NCBI RefSeq assembly: GCF_000195575.1 | Contig: NC_015391.1 | Coordinates: 2,096,363-2,160,362 of the forward strand | DNA: 64,000 nucleotides | DNA from: Carnobacterium sp. 17-4 | Lineage (GTDB): Bacteria > Bacillota > Bacilli > Lactobacillales > Carnobacteriaceae | Direction of reading: 5' to 3' | In this document: positions 42,635 to 50,835 of the stretch, piece by piece | Layout of the letters: each line of letters opens with the position of its first letter | Position numbering within the stretch: the first letter of the stretch is position 1 | Made by a program: the position numbers and the translations under genes | The notes under the pieces: model-generated | Told to the model about the DNA's origin: nothing | Databases searched by the model: none | What the model saw: the letters and a program-made list of their open reading frames with translations, nothing else

Positions 42635-44281
42635 GTGTGTCATATGAAAAGAACAGTTAAACAACTTAGTTTTTTAACACTTGCTTCCCTGGCAGTGTTA
42701 AGTGCATGCGGAAATACAGAACAAGAAAATACAGAAAATGCTGGTGAAGAACAGCAAATCCTAAATTTAGCTGCTGATTCCGAAATGGATACGATGGATA
42801 CCACGATATCTACTACCAATTTCACACCTATGAACAATGTTTTTGAAGGCTTGATCACCTATGATTTAGACGGAAATTTAGTACCTGGAAATGCAGCAAC
42901 CATGCCTGAAGTATCTGGAGACGGGTTAACCTATACTTTCACTCTTCGTGAGGATGCTAATTGGTCAAATGGAACACCAGTTACAGCTGATGATTTTGTT
43001 TTTGCATGGAAAAGAATGGTAGATCCTGAAAATGGTTCTGGATATGCTTACTTATTTTCTGGAATCATTAACAATGCTGAAAGTATTTTGAACGGTGAAA
43101 CATCTGTTGATGAACTAGGAGTAGAAGCCCTTGATGATAAGACATTAAAAGTGACATTGGAAAAACCTGTTCCTTATTTCCTTGATGTTTTGACGATTCC
43201 CTCTTATTTCCCACAAAATGAAGCATTTGTAATGGAACAAGGCGAGAACTATGGTCTGACTGCAGAAAATGCTATTTATAATGGTCCTTTTACACTTGCT
43301 GATTGGGATGCTGCTTCAGGTGATTCTTGGAAGTATCTAAAAAATGATGACTATTGGGATAAAGATACTGTTATATTAGATGAAATCAATACTCAAGTCG
43401 TTAAAGAAGTTGGTACAGGGCTTAATTTATATGAATCTGGCGAACTAGACTCTATCACTTTATCTGGTGATTTTGTCGCTCAGTATACAGAAAATCCTGA
43501 TTTCAAAACGAATGGCAAAGCATGGATCAACTACATTGAAGTGAATCATGCCGTTCCTGAATTAGCGAATGAAAATATTCGTAAGGCGTTAACTTACGCC
43601 ATCAATCGTCAAGGTTTTACCGATAATGTCCTCTTAAATGGTTCTCAGCCAACATTTGGCCATGTTCCAAATGGTTTAGCAAAAAATCCTGAGACAGGTG
43701 CTGATTTTCGCGAAGACGCTGGAGATGTCGTGGAATACAATGTAGAAACGGCTCAAGAAGCATGGCAAACTGGTTTAGAGGAATTAGGTACGGAGAGTAT
43801 TTCATTGGAATTGACGACTTCTGATTCTGAAGACAGTAAAAAATTAGCTGAATTTCTTCAAAGCGAATTGCAAAATAATTTACCTGGTTTAACGATTGAT
43901 ATTCGTCAAATGCCAGATAACTCTAGACTAGACAATATTAAGTCTGGCAACTACGAAATAGCAACCTCTTACTGGTTAGCTGATTTTGCAGATCCTATTA
44001 ATTTTGTTGAACGTTTTGATACAGATATTAATCGCGGAAATTATTCATTTGAAGACATTGATGCACTCATCGATCAAAGCAATCAACAATACGATGATGC
44101 CTTAGAAAGATGGAACACTCTGATCGAAATTGAAAAAGTTGCTTTAGGTGAACATTATGTTCATGTTCCGGTTTACCAAACAGCTGAAGCTTATCTTGAG
44201 AAGCCTTATGTAAAAGATATCTATCGTCCAGTATTTGGTAGTCGAAGTTTTAAATATGCATCTATTGATTCTATAAAATAA
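42635..44281 (+). CDS. Oligopeptide-binding lipoprotein OppA (copy 2)
   Basis: A 548-residue family 5 solute-binding lipoprotein. The signal peptide ends in LASLAVLSACGN (lipid-modified Cys). Family blocks are YTFTLREDANWSNGTPVTA, DFVFAWKRMVDPENG, YNGPFTLADWD and IATSYWLADFADPINFVERF. It is paralogous to the protein at 28.0-29.6 kb, but with differences across the binding region. GTG 42635 lies 5 nt after AAGGA; ATG 42644 gives the same signal peptide core and is equally possible. Monocistronic. Confidence 0.92.
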   Translation: MCHMKRTVKQLSFLTLASLAVLSACGNTEQENTENAGEEQQILNLAADSEMDTMDTTISTTNFTPMNNVFEGLITYDLDGNLVPGNAATMPEVSGDGLTYTFTLREDANWSNGTPVTADDFVFAWKRMVDPENGSGYAYLFSGIINNAESILNGETSVDELGVEALDDKTLKVTLEKPVPYFLDVLTIPSYFPQNEAFVMEQGENYGLTAENAIYNGPFTLADWDAASGDSWKYLKNDDYWDKDTVILDEINTQVVKEVGTGLNLYESGELDSITLSGDFVAQYTENPDFKTNGKAWINYIEVNHAVPELANENIRKALTYAINRQGFTDNVLLNGSQPTFGHVPNGLAKNPETGADFREDAGDVVEYNVETAQEAWQTGLEELGTESISLELTTSDSEDSKKLAEFLQSELQNNLPGLTIDIRQMPDNSRLDNIKSGNYEIATSYWLADFADPINFVERFDTDINRGNYSFEDIDALIDQSNQQYDDALERWNTLIEIEKVALGEHYVHVPVYQTAEAYLEKPYVKDIYRPVFGSRSFKYASIDSIK

Positions 44282-44308
44282 GTCTAATTAAATGAAATCC
44301 AGCAAAAG

Positions 44309-44342
44309 CAACCCTGTTTAGAAAGAACAGGGTTGTTTTTGC
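44309..44342 (+). terminator. Terminator after oppA copy 2
   Basis: AACCCTGTT/AACAGGGTT stem with a 7-nt loop and TTTTTGC tail. Confidence 0.85.
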
Positions 44343-44442
44343 TTATCTAATTTTGCATAAAATCACTGTATAACGAGAATTTATACTTTTCTTAAGTATT
44401 TTCCTTTATACTAAAGCAATAACTTATTTAAGGAGCTTATTA

Positions 44443-45288
44443 ATGAAATTAAAAATTGTAACCGATTCAACCGTTGAATTAACCGACGAAGAAACTGCTC
44501 GTTACGGTATCACGATCGTACCTTTATCTTCTACAATTGATGGAGTTGATTATCATGATGATATCGAAATAACAAATGAAGAATTTTTACAAAAGATGCA
44601 ACAATCGCCTACATTGCCAAAATCTTCTCAGCCACCTGTTGGGAAATTTTTAGAGACCTACAATGAACTAACATCTGACGGAAGTGAAGTTTTATCTATT
44701 CATGTAACTGAAACCTTAAGTGGAACAGTTCAATCAGCGCATCAAGCCGCCAAGTTAGCTGATGGAGATGTAACCGTTATCGATTCTAAATTTTGCGCGC
44801 GCGGGATGGCTTTTCAAGTCCTTGCTGCAGCTGAATTTGCTGAAAAATCTTCATCAATAGAGGAAGTTCTTGATCATTTAGAAGATATAAAATCTAGAAC
44901 CATCCTTTATATCAGCATTGCAAACCTTGAGAACATGATAAAAGGTGGCCGAATTGGTAAAACGATGGGCAAATTAACTTCTTTAATGAATATCAAAGCT
45001 ACGTTAGAAATGACGGATGGAAAACTGCATTCAGATTCTAAAGGACGTGGAACGAAGTCAATTGTGAAGCGTTATAAGGAAATCTGTCATACCCTTCATG
45101 ATGCACCAAAAAAAGTTATTGCTATCGGTTTTACTCATATTGGTATGAGCGACTATTCAACTACTATCTTAGAGCTATTAAAAACAACCTTTCCGCATGT
45201 TGAACCCATGGTTTCTTACGCTAGTCCTAGCGTGATGACGCATGCAGGTCTAGAAGCGATTTCGGTCCAATTTTTATTAGAAAAATAA
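44443..45288 (+). CDS. degV: DegV family fatty-acid-binding protein
   Basis: A 281-residue protein with the DegV fold. The N-terminal KIVTDSTVELTDEETARY, the STLPKSSQPPVGKFLETY region and the conserved HVTETLSGTVQSAHQAA are present, as is GGRIGKTMGKLTSLMNIKA in the second domain. Such proteins bind fatty acids; some act as FakB with a fatty acid kinase (FakA), which is not in this window. Single gene; RBS AAGGAG. Confidence 0.92.
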   Translation: MKLKIVTDSTVELTDEETARYGITIVPLSSTIDGVDYHDDIEITNEEFLQKMQQSPTLPKSSQPPVGKFLETYNELTSDGSEVLSIHVTETLSGTVQSAHQAAKLADGDVTVIDSKFCARGMAFQVLAAAEFAEKSSSIEEVLDHLEDIKSRTILYISIANLENMIKGGRIGKTMGKLTSLMNIKATLEMTDGKLHSDSKGRGTKSIVKRYKEICHTLHDAPKKVIAIGFTHIGMSDYSTTILELLKTTFPHVEPMVSYASPSVMTHAGLEAISVQFLLEK

Positions 45289-45344
45289 CTCATTAGTTTA
45301 TAAATAGCTTTAATTCCAAACCAATTTCAAAAAGAGAGTGGAAC

Positions 45345-45513
45345 AAAAAGCGTTTAGGCCCGAATCTCTGGAACGAATAAGCGCAGTATAGTCATCGACC
45401 ATACTGCGCTTATTCGTGAAGTGGACATCGGGCCTGCTTTTTGGAGCACGTTTTAGAATAGATATCCGTATATAGAGAAGAGGCCGGGATTTTTGTCCCA
45501 GCCTCTTTTTTTG
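45345..45513 (+). repeat. Long hairpin element ending in a terminator
   Basis: Four stems nest: AAAAAGC (45345-45351) with GCTTTTT (45436-45442), AGGCCCGA (45356-45363) with TCGGGCCT (45428-45435), and a perfect 17-bp inner stem ACGAATAAGCGCAGTAT (45373-45389) / ATACTGCGCTTATTCGT (45401-45417). A GAGGCCGGGA...TCCCAGCCTC terminator follows at 45480-45507 with a T-run. The terminator part is similar to the one after the nucleotidase gene at 62.36 kb. Elements of this appearance are dispersed in Firmicute genomes. It may be a mobile repeat or a structured RNA. Confidence 0.65.
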
Positions 45514-45695
45514 AAAAATTAAATCACTATTTTATTTTGACGTTTGCAAAAAATCATTTTACTCTTTGATAAACTTGTCATATTAGCCATGCAGTAACTA
45601 AAATTTTGTTCTGACACATCGTAAACCATTTTATTTACTAATCAAGCAACGATTAATTTTACATTCATCTTTTAGGTGTATACTTAATTTAGATA

Positions 45696-45716
45696 AAGTA
45701 ACTTTCAAAGTTACTT
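45696..45716. promoter_or_regulatory. Rrf2-type operator
   Basis: A perfect palindrome AAGTAACTTT-C-AAAGTTACTT lies just downstream of a TATACT box (45679-45684) and 20 bp before the rrf2 start codon. The position, about +5 to +25 of the transcript, suits autorepression. Confidence 0.75.
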
Positions 45717-45735
45717 ATAAAGAAGGTGAATAATT

Positions 45736-46170
45736 TTGAGTGAATTTACGATTGCAGTACATGGGTTGGTCTATTTAGGTCATAATAATTCAAGTTTTAC
45801 CAGTGAAACATTAGCTGAGAACATTTGTACGAATCCAGTTCGTGTTCGCAGAGTTCTGTCAAAATGCCGGATAAAAGGATTAGTTCAAACAAAAAAAGGT
45901 GTGCATGGCGGATACTTTTTAACCGATAATCTAGAAGCTATCACTTTGAAAGATGTTTATGAGGCGATACAAATCCCTATCATCCAAAATACTTGGCATT
46001 CAGGTGATGTCAATGAACAATGTATGATTTCGTCTGGTATGTCAGAAGCTATGGATGATCTTTATGTCGAGCTGAATAAAGATGCAGTAGCAAAACTAGC
46101 AACAATTACATTAAAAGATATGGAAGTAAAATTATATGCAATACAAAATGAGAGGAGCACTAAAATATGA
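45736..46170 (+). CDS. Rrf2 family transcriptional regulator
   Basis: A 144-residue winged-helix regulator. The Rrf2 pattern is clear: FTIAVHGLVYL, TSETLAENICTNPVRVRRVLS and VQTKKGVHGGYFLTDN. In the sensory loop there is only one cysteine (NEQCMISSG), so a [2Fe-2S] cluster bound by three cysteines is unlikely; a single-thiol or other sensor is more likely. The start is TTG 45736, preceded by AGAAGGTGA. It overlaps the following flavoprotein gene by 4 nt (ATGA) and probably controls it through the palindrome upstream. Confidence 0.92.
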   Translation: MSEFTIAVHGLVYLGHNNSSFTSETLAENICTNPVRVRRVLSKCRIKGLVQTKKGVHGGYFLTDNLEAITLKDVYEAIQIPIIQNTWHSGDVNEQCMISSGMSEAMDDLYVELNKDAVAKLATITLKDMEVKLYAIQNERSTKI

Positions 46171-47558
46171 ATGAATACACTACAGACGTAGCCATTATTG
46201 GCTTTGGTAAAGCAGGGAAAACATTAGCGGGTGCTTTAGCTAAAAAAGGACAAGCCGTTACCGTGATTGAAAAATCAACTAAAATGTATGGTGGAACTTG
46301 TATTAATGTGGGATGTCTACCGACTAAATCGTTGACACACAGTGCAAAAATTATTGATCAATTATCAGAATTTGGCATTGAACGAAATGCTGAGATCAAC
46401 AACCAGTTTTTCAAACAAGCCATGGACTATAAAACTGAATTAGTGACCAAATTAAACAAAAAAAATTACCATAAAATTGCTGATTTAGAGAACGTAACTG
46501 TCTTAGACGGTTTTGCTCACTTCAAAGATGACCACACTTTGTTAGTGGATACAGGTACAGAGACGTTAAAAGTTACGGCTGCTAATATCATTATTGGAAC
46601 TGGATCTACGGCTGTTATTCCAGAGTTTGAAAACAATCAAAACAGTCAACACATCCACACAAGTGAAGAAATTTTAGAGTTAACGGATCTGCCACAAAAA
46701 CTAGGCATTATCGGAGCTGGTCCAATTGGGTTAGAATTCGCTTCTTATTTTGCTGAATTTGGTTCTGAAGTAACCGTTTATCAATTCGATGACTCATTAT
46801 TGCCGCGTGAAGATAAGGATGATGCAGCAGCTGTTTTGGAAAGATTAAAAGAATTAGGAGTAACTATTGAATTTAACGCTCAAGCTAAACGTGTTCAAGA
46901 TACGGATGAAGGTGTACGTTTAACATTTGAACAAAACGGCGAAGAAAAATCTGCTGAATTAAATGAAATTTTAGTTGCCACTGGCCGTATTCCTAACACA
47001 AGTAAATTAAATATTGAAAAGGCTGGCGTGGCGCTCGGCGCTCGTGGAGAAATCAAGGTCAACAAGCACTTGCAATCTTCTGTTGAACACATTTGGGCAG
47101 TGGGTGACGTTAAGGGCGGACCACAGTTCACTTATATTTCTTTGGATGATTACCGTATTGTCTTGCCTCAATTGCTAGGAGAAGAATCCAATTATAATTT
47201 AGAAACGCGCCGTGTTTATCCTACAGCAACATTTGTGGATCCAACATTTGCACGGGTAGGCTTTAATGAAAAAGAAGCAACTGAAGCTGGTAAAAATTAT
47301 AAAGTTGCTAAGATGCCCGTTGCTGCTGTTCCTAAAGCTCAAGTATTGCGTGAAACAAGTGGCTTTTTGAAAATATTAGTTGACCCAGAGACTGACCTTA
47401 TATTAGGCGCAAGCTTCTTCAGCTATGAAGCTCACGAAATGATCAACTTAATTGCATTAGCGATCAATGAAAACATTTCATATAAGAGTTTACGAGACGG
47501 TATTTACACCCACCCTACAATGAGTGAATCTATGAATGATTTACTTGAAATGGTTTAA
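46167..47558 (+). CDS. Pyridine nucleotide-disulfide oxidoreductase (RclA/MerA-like)
   Basis: A 463-residue flavoprotein. FAD binding (DVAIIGFGKAGKTLAGALA), redox-active disulfide (YGGTCINVGCLPTKSL), NAD(P) binding (LGIIGAGPIGLEFASYFAEF), second FAD site (IWAVGDVKGGPQF) and the dimer interface with EHPT-like THPTMSE are all present. It resembles RclA and related hypothiocyanous/hypochlorous acid reductases and mercuric reductase-like proteins; the mercury-binding C-terminal cysteine pair of MerA is missing. Partner of the Rrf2 gene. A thiol or oxidant defence role is inferred. Confidence 0.88.
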   Translation: MNEYTTDVAIIGFGKAGKTLAGALAKKGQAVTVIEKSTKMYGGTCINVGCLPTKSLTHSAKIIDQLSEFGIERNAEINNQFFKQAMDYKTELVTKLNKKNYHKIADLENVTVLDGFAHFKDDHTLLVDTGTETLKVTAANIIIGTGSTAVIPEFENNQNSQHIHTSEEILELTDLPQKLGIIGAGPIGLEFASYFAEFGSEVTVYQFDDSLLPREDKDDAAAVLERLKELGVTIEFNAQAKRVQDTDEGVRLTFEQNGEEKSAELNEILVATGRIPNTSKLNIEKAGVALGARGEIKVNKHLQSSVEHIWAVGDVKGGPQFTYISLDDYRIVLPQLLGEESNYNLETRRVYPTATFVDPTFARVGFNEKEATEAGKNYKVAKMPVAAVPKAQVLRETSGFLKILVDPETDLILGASFFSYEAHEMINLIALAINENISYKSLRDGIYTHPTMSESMNDLLEMV

Positions 47559-47571
47559 CTTAAAACTAACT

Positions 47572-47607
47572 ACAAAAAGCTGGACTATATGCAGTCCAGC
47601 TTTTTGT
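47572..47607. terminator. Bidirectional terminator between flavoprotein and fetB
   Basis: AAAAAGCTGGACT/AGTCCAGCTTTTT with a 6-nt loop; suits both converging genes. Confidence 0.9.
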
Positions 47608-47609
47608 GG

Positions 47610-48368
47610 TTAGTTTTTTAATTGTTTTCGTTCGTTATAAAATTCCTTATATGCCATATAACTTGCACTAACGGATGCGATACTTGTAGTAGATAACAGC
47701 ATGAAAGTTACCATAATTTGGTATTTGATTGCATGTGTTGGATCCACTCCAGCAAACATCAATCCTGACATCATTCCGGGTAGACTGACAATCCCAATCG
47801 TTTTTGCTGAATCAATTGTTGGCGACATGCCTGCACGAATACTGTCACGCACAATTGAACGAGATGCTTGCTTTAAATCTGCGCCTAAAGCTAATTTTTC
47901 TAAAACTTGTTGTCGTTGATCAGTAAATTTTGCATTTAAATTTCGGTAACAGATGCCAATAGCAATCATAGAATTACTGGCAATCATTCCTGAGATTGGA
48001 ATCACTTGTGAAGGTATAAATAACACCGAACCTGACATCACTAAAACGAGTAAGGTTAAACTCGTTGCAGTAAAAATAGCAATAAATGAAATTTTAAATG
48101 CATGTGATAACCCTTTGCTCCTCTTCCCTGCATTAAAAGAAGCATTAAAAATAATGACTAAAACGAGTGCTAATGTTACTACAGTATTGTTTAACTTGAA
48201 AACGTAGCCTAATAAATAACCAACTGCAAATAATTGAATAACTGCTCGAAAAACGCTAAGGAGTATATCTTTCCCCAATCCCAATTTTTCTTTATAAACA
48301 ATCATAAGCGCTATTCCAACTAACGCTGTGGCAAATAATAGCGACGTATTATTAATAGCTAGATTCAT
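47610..48368 (-). CDS. fetB: FetB-type iron export ABC transporter permease (UPF0014)
   Basis: A 252-residue membrane protein with six or seven helices, of the YbbM/UPF0014 family. Conserved parts are FRAVIQLFAVGYLLGYVF, PISGMIASNSMIAIGICYRN and IVSLPGMMSGLMFAGVDP. With the ATPase encoded 4 nt upstream (overlapping) it forms a FetAB-type exporter, which in E. coli lowers cytoplasmic iron and eases peroxide stress. Metal specificity in this group is not proven. Expression of the two genes is coupled by the ATGA overlap. Confidence 0.88.
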   Translation of the reverse strand: MNLAINNTSLLFATALVGIALMIVYKEKLGLGKDILLSVFRAVIQLFAVGYLLGYVFKLNNTVVTLALVLVIIFNASFNAGKRSKGLSHAFKISFIAIFTATSLTLLVLVMSGSVLFIPSQVIPISGMIASNSMIAIGICYRNLNAKFTDQRQQVLEKLALGADLKQASRSIVRDSIRAGMSPTIDSAKTIGIVSLPGMMSGLMFAGVDPTHAIKYQIMVTFMLLSTTSIASVSASYMAYKEFYNERKQLKN

Positions 48369-49018
48369 TTAGATTCCTCCATTTCACCATTAACAAGGTG
48401 AATAATGCGACTAGATAATTGAATTTCCACTGGATTATGTGTCACCCATAATACGGTCACTCCTTGATCTTGATTGAGTGTATGAATCAACTTGCGAACA
48501 ATTTCTTGATTTTCTGAATCCAAAGCGCTTGTTACTTCATCTAATAAAATTACTTTAGGTAAAAACAATATATTGCGGATCAATGCGACTCTTTGTTTTT
48601 CTCCACCTGACAAGGTGTTCACTGCTTTAGCTAGATACTCGGCTCCTAAACCGACTTCGTTTAAAGCGGATAAAGCCTTTTGCCTATCAAAGGTTTGATT
48701 TCTAATTTCATAGGGAAAGGCTAAATTATCTTCTACTGTTTTGTCAAACAGTGTGGCCGTTTGAAAACAATAGGACACTTCCTTTCGATAACTAGTCGGC
48801 TCATAATCTTCAACTCGTTTATTCTGATAAAGAATCTCCCCAGAAGTTTGTGATAACATAGAAGCAATAATCTTTAAGAGCGTGCTTTTCCCACTTCCAG
48901 ACGGACCAGTAACCGTCACAAATTCTCCTTCTTCAACAGAAAAATCAATACCCTTTAAAATAACTTTCCCCTCTGCTTCATAGCCTAATTGATTCATTTT
49001 TAAAAGCGGTGTATTCAT
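48365..49018 (-). CDS. fetA: FetA-type ABC transporter ATP-binding protein
   Basis: A 217-residue ABC ATPase. Walker A GPSGSGKSTLLKIIA, Q-loop YCFQTATLFD, signature LSGGEKQRVAL, Walker B VILLDEVTSAL and H-loop VLWVTHNPVEI are all present. It is encoded first in a two-gene operon with the FetB permease. Length and pairing support the FetA assignment over MacB or LolD type ATPases. Confidence 0.88.
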   Translation of the reverse strand: MNTPLLKMNQLGYEAEGKVILKGIDFSVEEGEFVTVTGPSGSGKSTLLKIIASMLSQTSGEILYQNKRVEDYEPTSYRKEVSYCFQTATLFDKTVEDNLAFPYEIRNQTFDRQKALSALNEVGLGAEYLAKAVNTLSGGEKQRVALIRNILFLPKVILLDEVTSALDSENQEIVRKLIHTLNQDQGVTVLWVTHNPVEIQLSSRIIHLVNGEMEESK

Positions 49019-49086
49019 TTATCTTCCTCCTGGATAATAGTTATGTATGAACGATTTACTAAAAGCATATGTCCATTAAATCTAGG

Positions 49087-49128
49087 ATAACAAAAAACTG
49101 CCTAACCCAAAAGAAAAGGTTGGCAGCT
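49087..49128 (-). terminator. Terminator of the PepSY lipoprotein gene
   Basis: AACTGCCTAACC/GGTTGGCAGCTT arms with minus-strand T-run (TTTTTTG), just past the stop at 49137. Confidence 0.78.
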
Positions 49129-49136
49129 TATCTAAT

Positions 49137-49754
49137 TTAATCGTTATCTGTAGATAAAAATTCACCAGTTTCAGCATTTAAAAGTACGTCTACTTCATTG
49201 TTTCCTTCTTCAAACTCTCCTGTAAAGACAGGTGTTTTTGTATCATCATCAACTTCTAGGTTCCAAGAAACCATAGTAGCGTTAGGGGCTTCTTCTTCAG
49301 AATTAGCAATCAATTCATCTATAGCCATTACATCATCTACCATCAATTCTTGATCGTCAAAGTCTGAGTCTTTCTTTTCTGTATTGTTTTTTGTTTCTTC
49401 TCCAGTTTCAGCATTAACTTCCCACTCAATTTCTTGAGTGTCATCAAAACCATTGATTTCAAAAGTATACTCGCCAAAATCTTTATCGAAATCCACTGAA
49501 GAAATAGCTGCATCTGGGTAAGCTTCTTGGAAATCAGCAACTGCTTGTTCATAGGTTACTGAAAAGCTCTTCCCTTCAAAATTTGTTGATGACACAGAAC
49601 TTGAATCTGACGTAGCAGAACTTTCCATCGAACTAGATGATTCTGATTCTGGTGTCGAAGTCGGTGTTTCTTCATTAGGTGTTTCCGTTCCACAAGCGGC
49701 TAATAGCGCAAGAGCACTTCCACTAATCAAACCTAATTTTACTTTAGCTAACAT
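49137..49754 (-). CDS. PepSY-domain lipoprotein
   Basis: A 205-residue lipoprotein. The signal peptide ends in ALALLAACGTE (lipobox), followed by about 40 Ser/Thr/Glu-rich residues forming a flexible linker. Two PepSY-like repeats follow, each with the pattern SFSVTYEQAVADFQEAYPDA-x-I-SSVDFD and EIEWEVNAETGEE. The protein is strongly acidic. PepSY domains are thought to inhibit proteases or bind metals at the surface. Single gene with terminator; exact role unknown. Confidence 0.8.
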   Translation of the reverse strand: MLAKVKLGLISGSALALLAACGTETPNEETPTSTPESESSSSMESSATSDSSSVSSTNFEGKSFSVTYEQAVADFQEAYPDAAISSVDFDKDFGEYTFEINGFDDTQEIEWEVNAETGEETKNNTEKKDSDFDDQELMVDDVMAIDELIANSEEEAPNATMVSWNLEVDDDTKTPVFTGEFEEGNNEVDVLLNAETGEFLSTDND

Positions 49755-49885
49755 ATAATCATCTCCTTACTGATATAATAACAATTTAATCGGAAAATTC
49801 CTATCAATCTGCTTCTTTGGAACTGAAAACAAAGCCACAGTTGTCGCTTCAAGTAAGCCTTGAGTCGTTAGATAATTATAGGTTA

Positions 49886-50800
49886 TTAGTTTACTTTTTC
49901 CAATTCTGATTTCAAGAAGTATGCTAATGCTAACATCGCATACTTTCCAGCAACTTCTTCAGCATCAGCATTGTAATTCGTGTTTGTATTCACATCGTAT
50001 GCATAAGCTACTCCATCTGCGTCAAAAATAAATTCAATAGCTGCAACATCAATCTTTTGTTCTTTAAGAAAGTGTTCATATTGTTTAAGTTGTTCACTTG
50101 GCAATGAATCAATAATTGTAAATTTATTAACTACTGGCACATCTCCAATTTGGCAGCTGTCTGCTGGGCATAATTCAAAACCATCGCTTGAATCAACTTT
50201 TACAGCATAAAAGAATTTCCCACCAATAAACTCTGAACGGACGATCGTTCCGTCGGCTGGCTTGATGTATTCTTGAATTAAGCTGATGCCATCAATTGAA
50301 TCTTCAAATTCCGAACCAGATACATAAACTTTTAGTTCTTCAATCGATTGCAATAAACGAACGCCCAAACCTTTTCCTGCACGATTGTGCTTGATGATAA
50401 ATGGAAATTTATTCAACTTTTCAGCTGCTTTAAGGATATGTTCTTTTCCAACTGCCCCATATGTCTCAGGTGTTTGAATCCCATATTTTTGCAAAGCTAA
50501 GTGTTGTTTTAATTTACTGACTTCTAATTCAATGGCTTTCGTCCCATTAAATACAACTGCATTGCGGTTTTCCAGCCAAGTCAACAAATTATCCGTTAAT
50601 TCTGGCGCGTATCGATGGCCACGCGTATGAGAAGAAGCACTCATTCGATTATAGAAAATCCCTTCAGGTGGTTCTTCTTGGATATCAATCAATCCATCAG
50701 ATAAATCCCACAGTTCATAAGGGGCATTGATTTCATCTAAGCGTGCGGTCAAATGTCTTGTCCAATCGTTATTTTCATGAATAATATATATTTTTTTCAT
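49886..50800 (-). CDS. RimK-like ATP-grasp ligase
   Basis: A 304-residue ATP-grasp enzyme of the RimK/glutathione synthetase superfamily (COG0189). The N-terminal preATP domain has GIFYNRMSASSHTRGHRYAP; the ATP-binding core has PFIIKHNRAGKGLGVRLLQS and LIQEYIKPADGTIVRSEFIG; metal ligands are in AIEFIFDAD and the terminal YDVNTNTNYN. Such enzymes join a carboxylate to an amine or thiol with ATP. Encoded 35 nt after a DctA-like symporter and therefore under the cysteine-leader attenuator. The substrates are unknown. Confidence 0.8.
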   Translation of the reverse strand: MKKIYIIHENNDWTRHLTARLDEINAPYELWDLSDGLIDIQEEPPEGIFYNRMSASSHTRGHRYAPELTDNLLTWLENRNAVVFNGTKAIELEVSKLKQHLALQKYGIQTPETYGAVGKEHILKAAEKLNKFPFIIKHNRAGKGLGVRLLQSIEELKVYVSGSEFEDSIDGISLIQEYIKPADGTIVRSEFIGGKFFYAVKVDSSDGFELCPADSCQIGDVPVVNKFTIIDSLPSEQLKQYEHFLKEQKIDVAAIEFIFDADGVAYAYDVNTNTNYNADAEEVAGKYAMLALAYFLKSELEKVN

Positions 50801-50835
50801 TTTAATCTCTCCTCATTCATTTTATGTCTTCCTTG

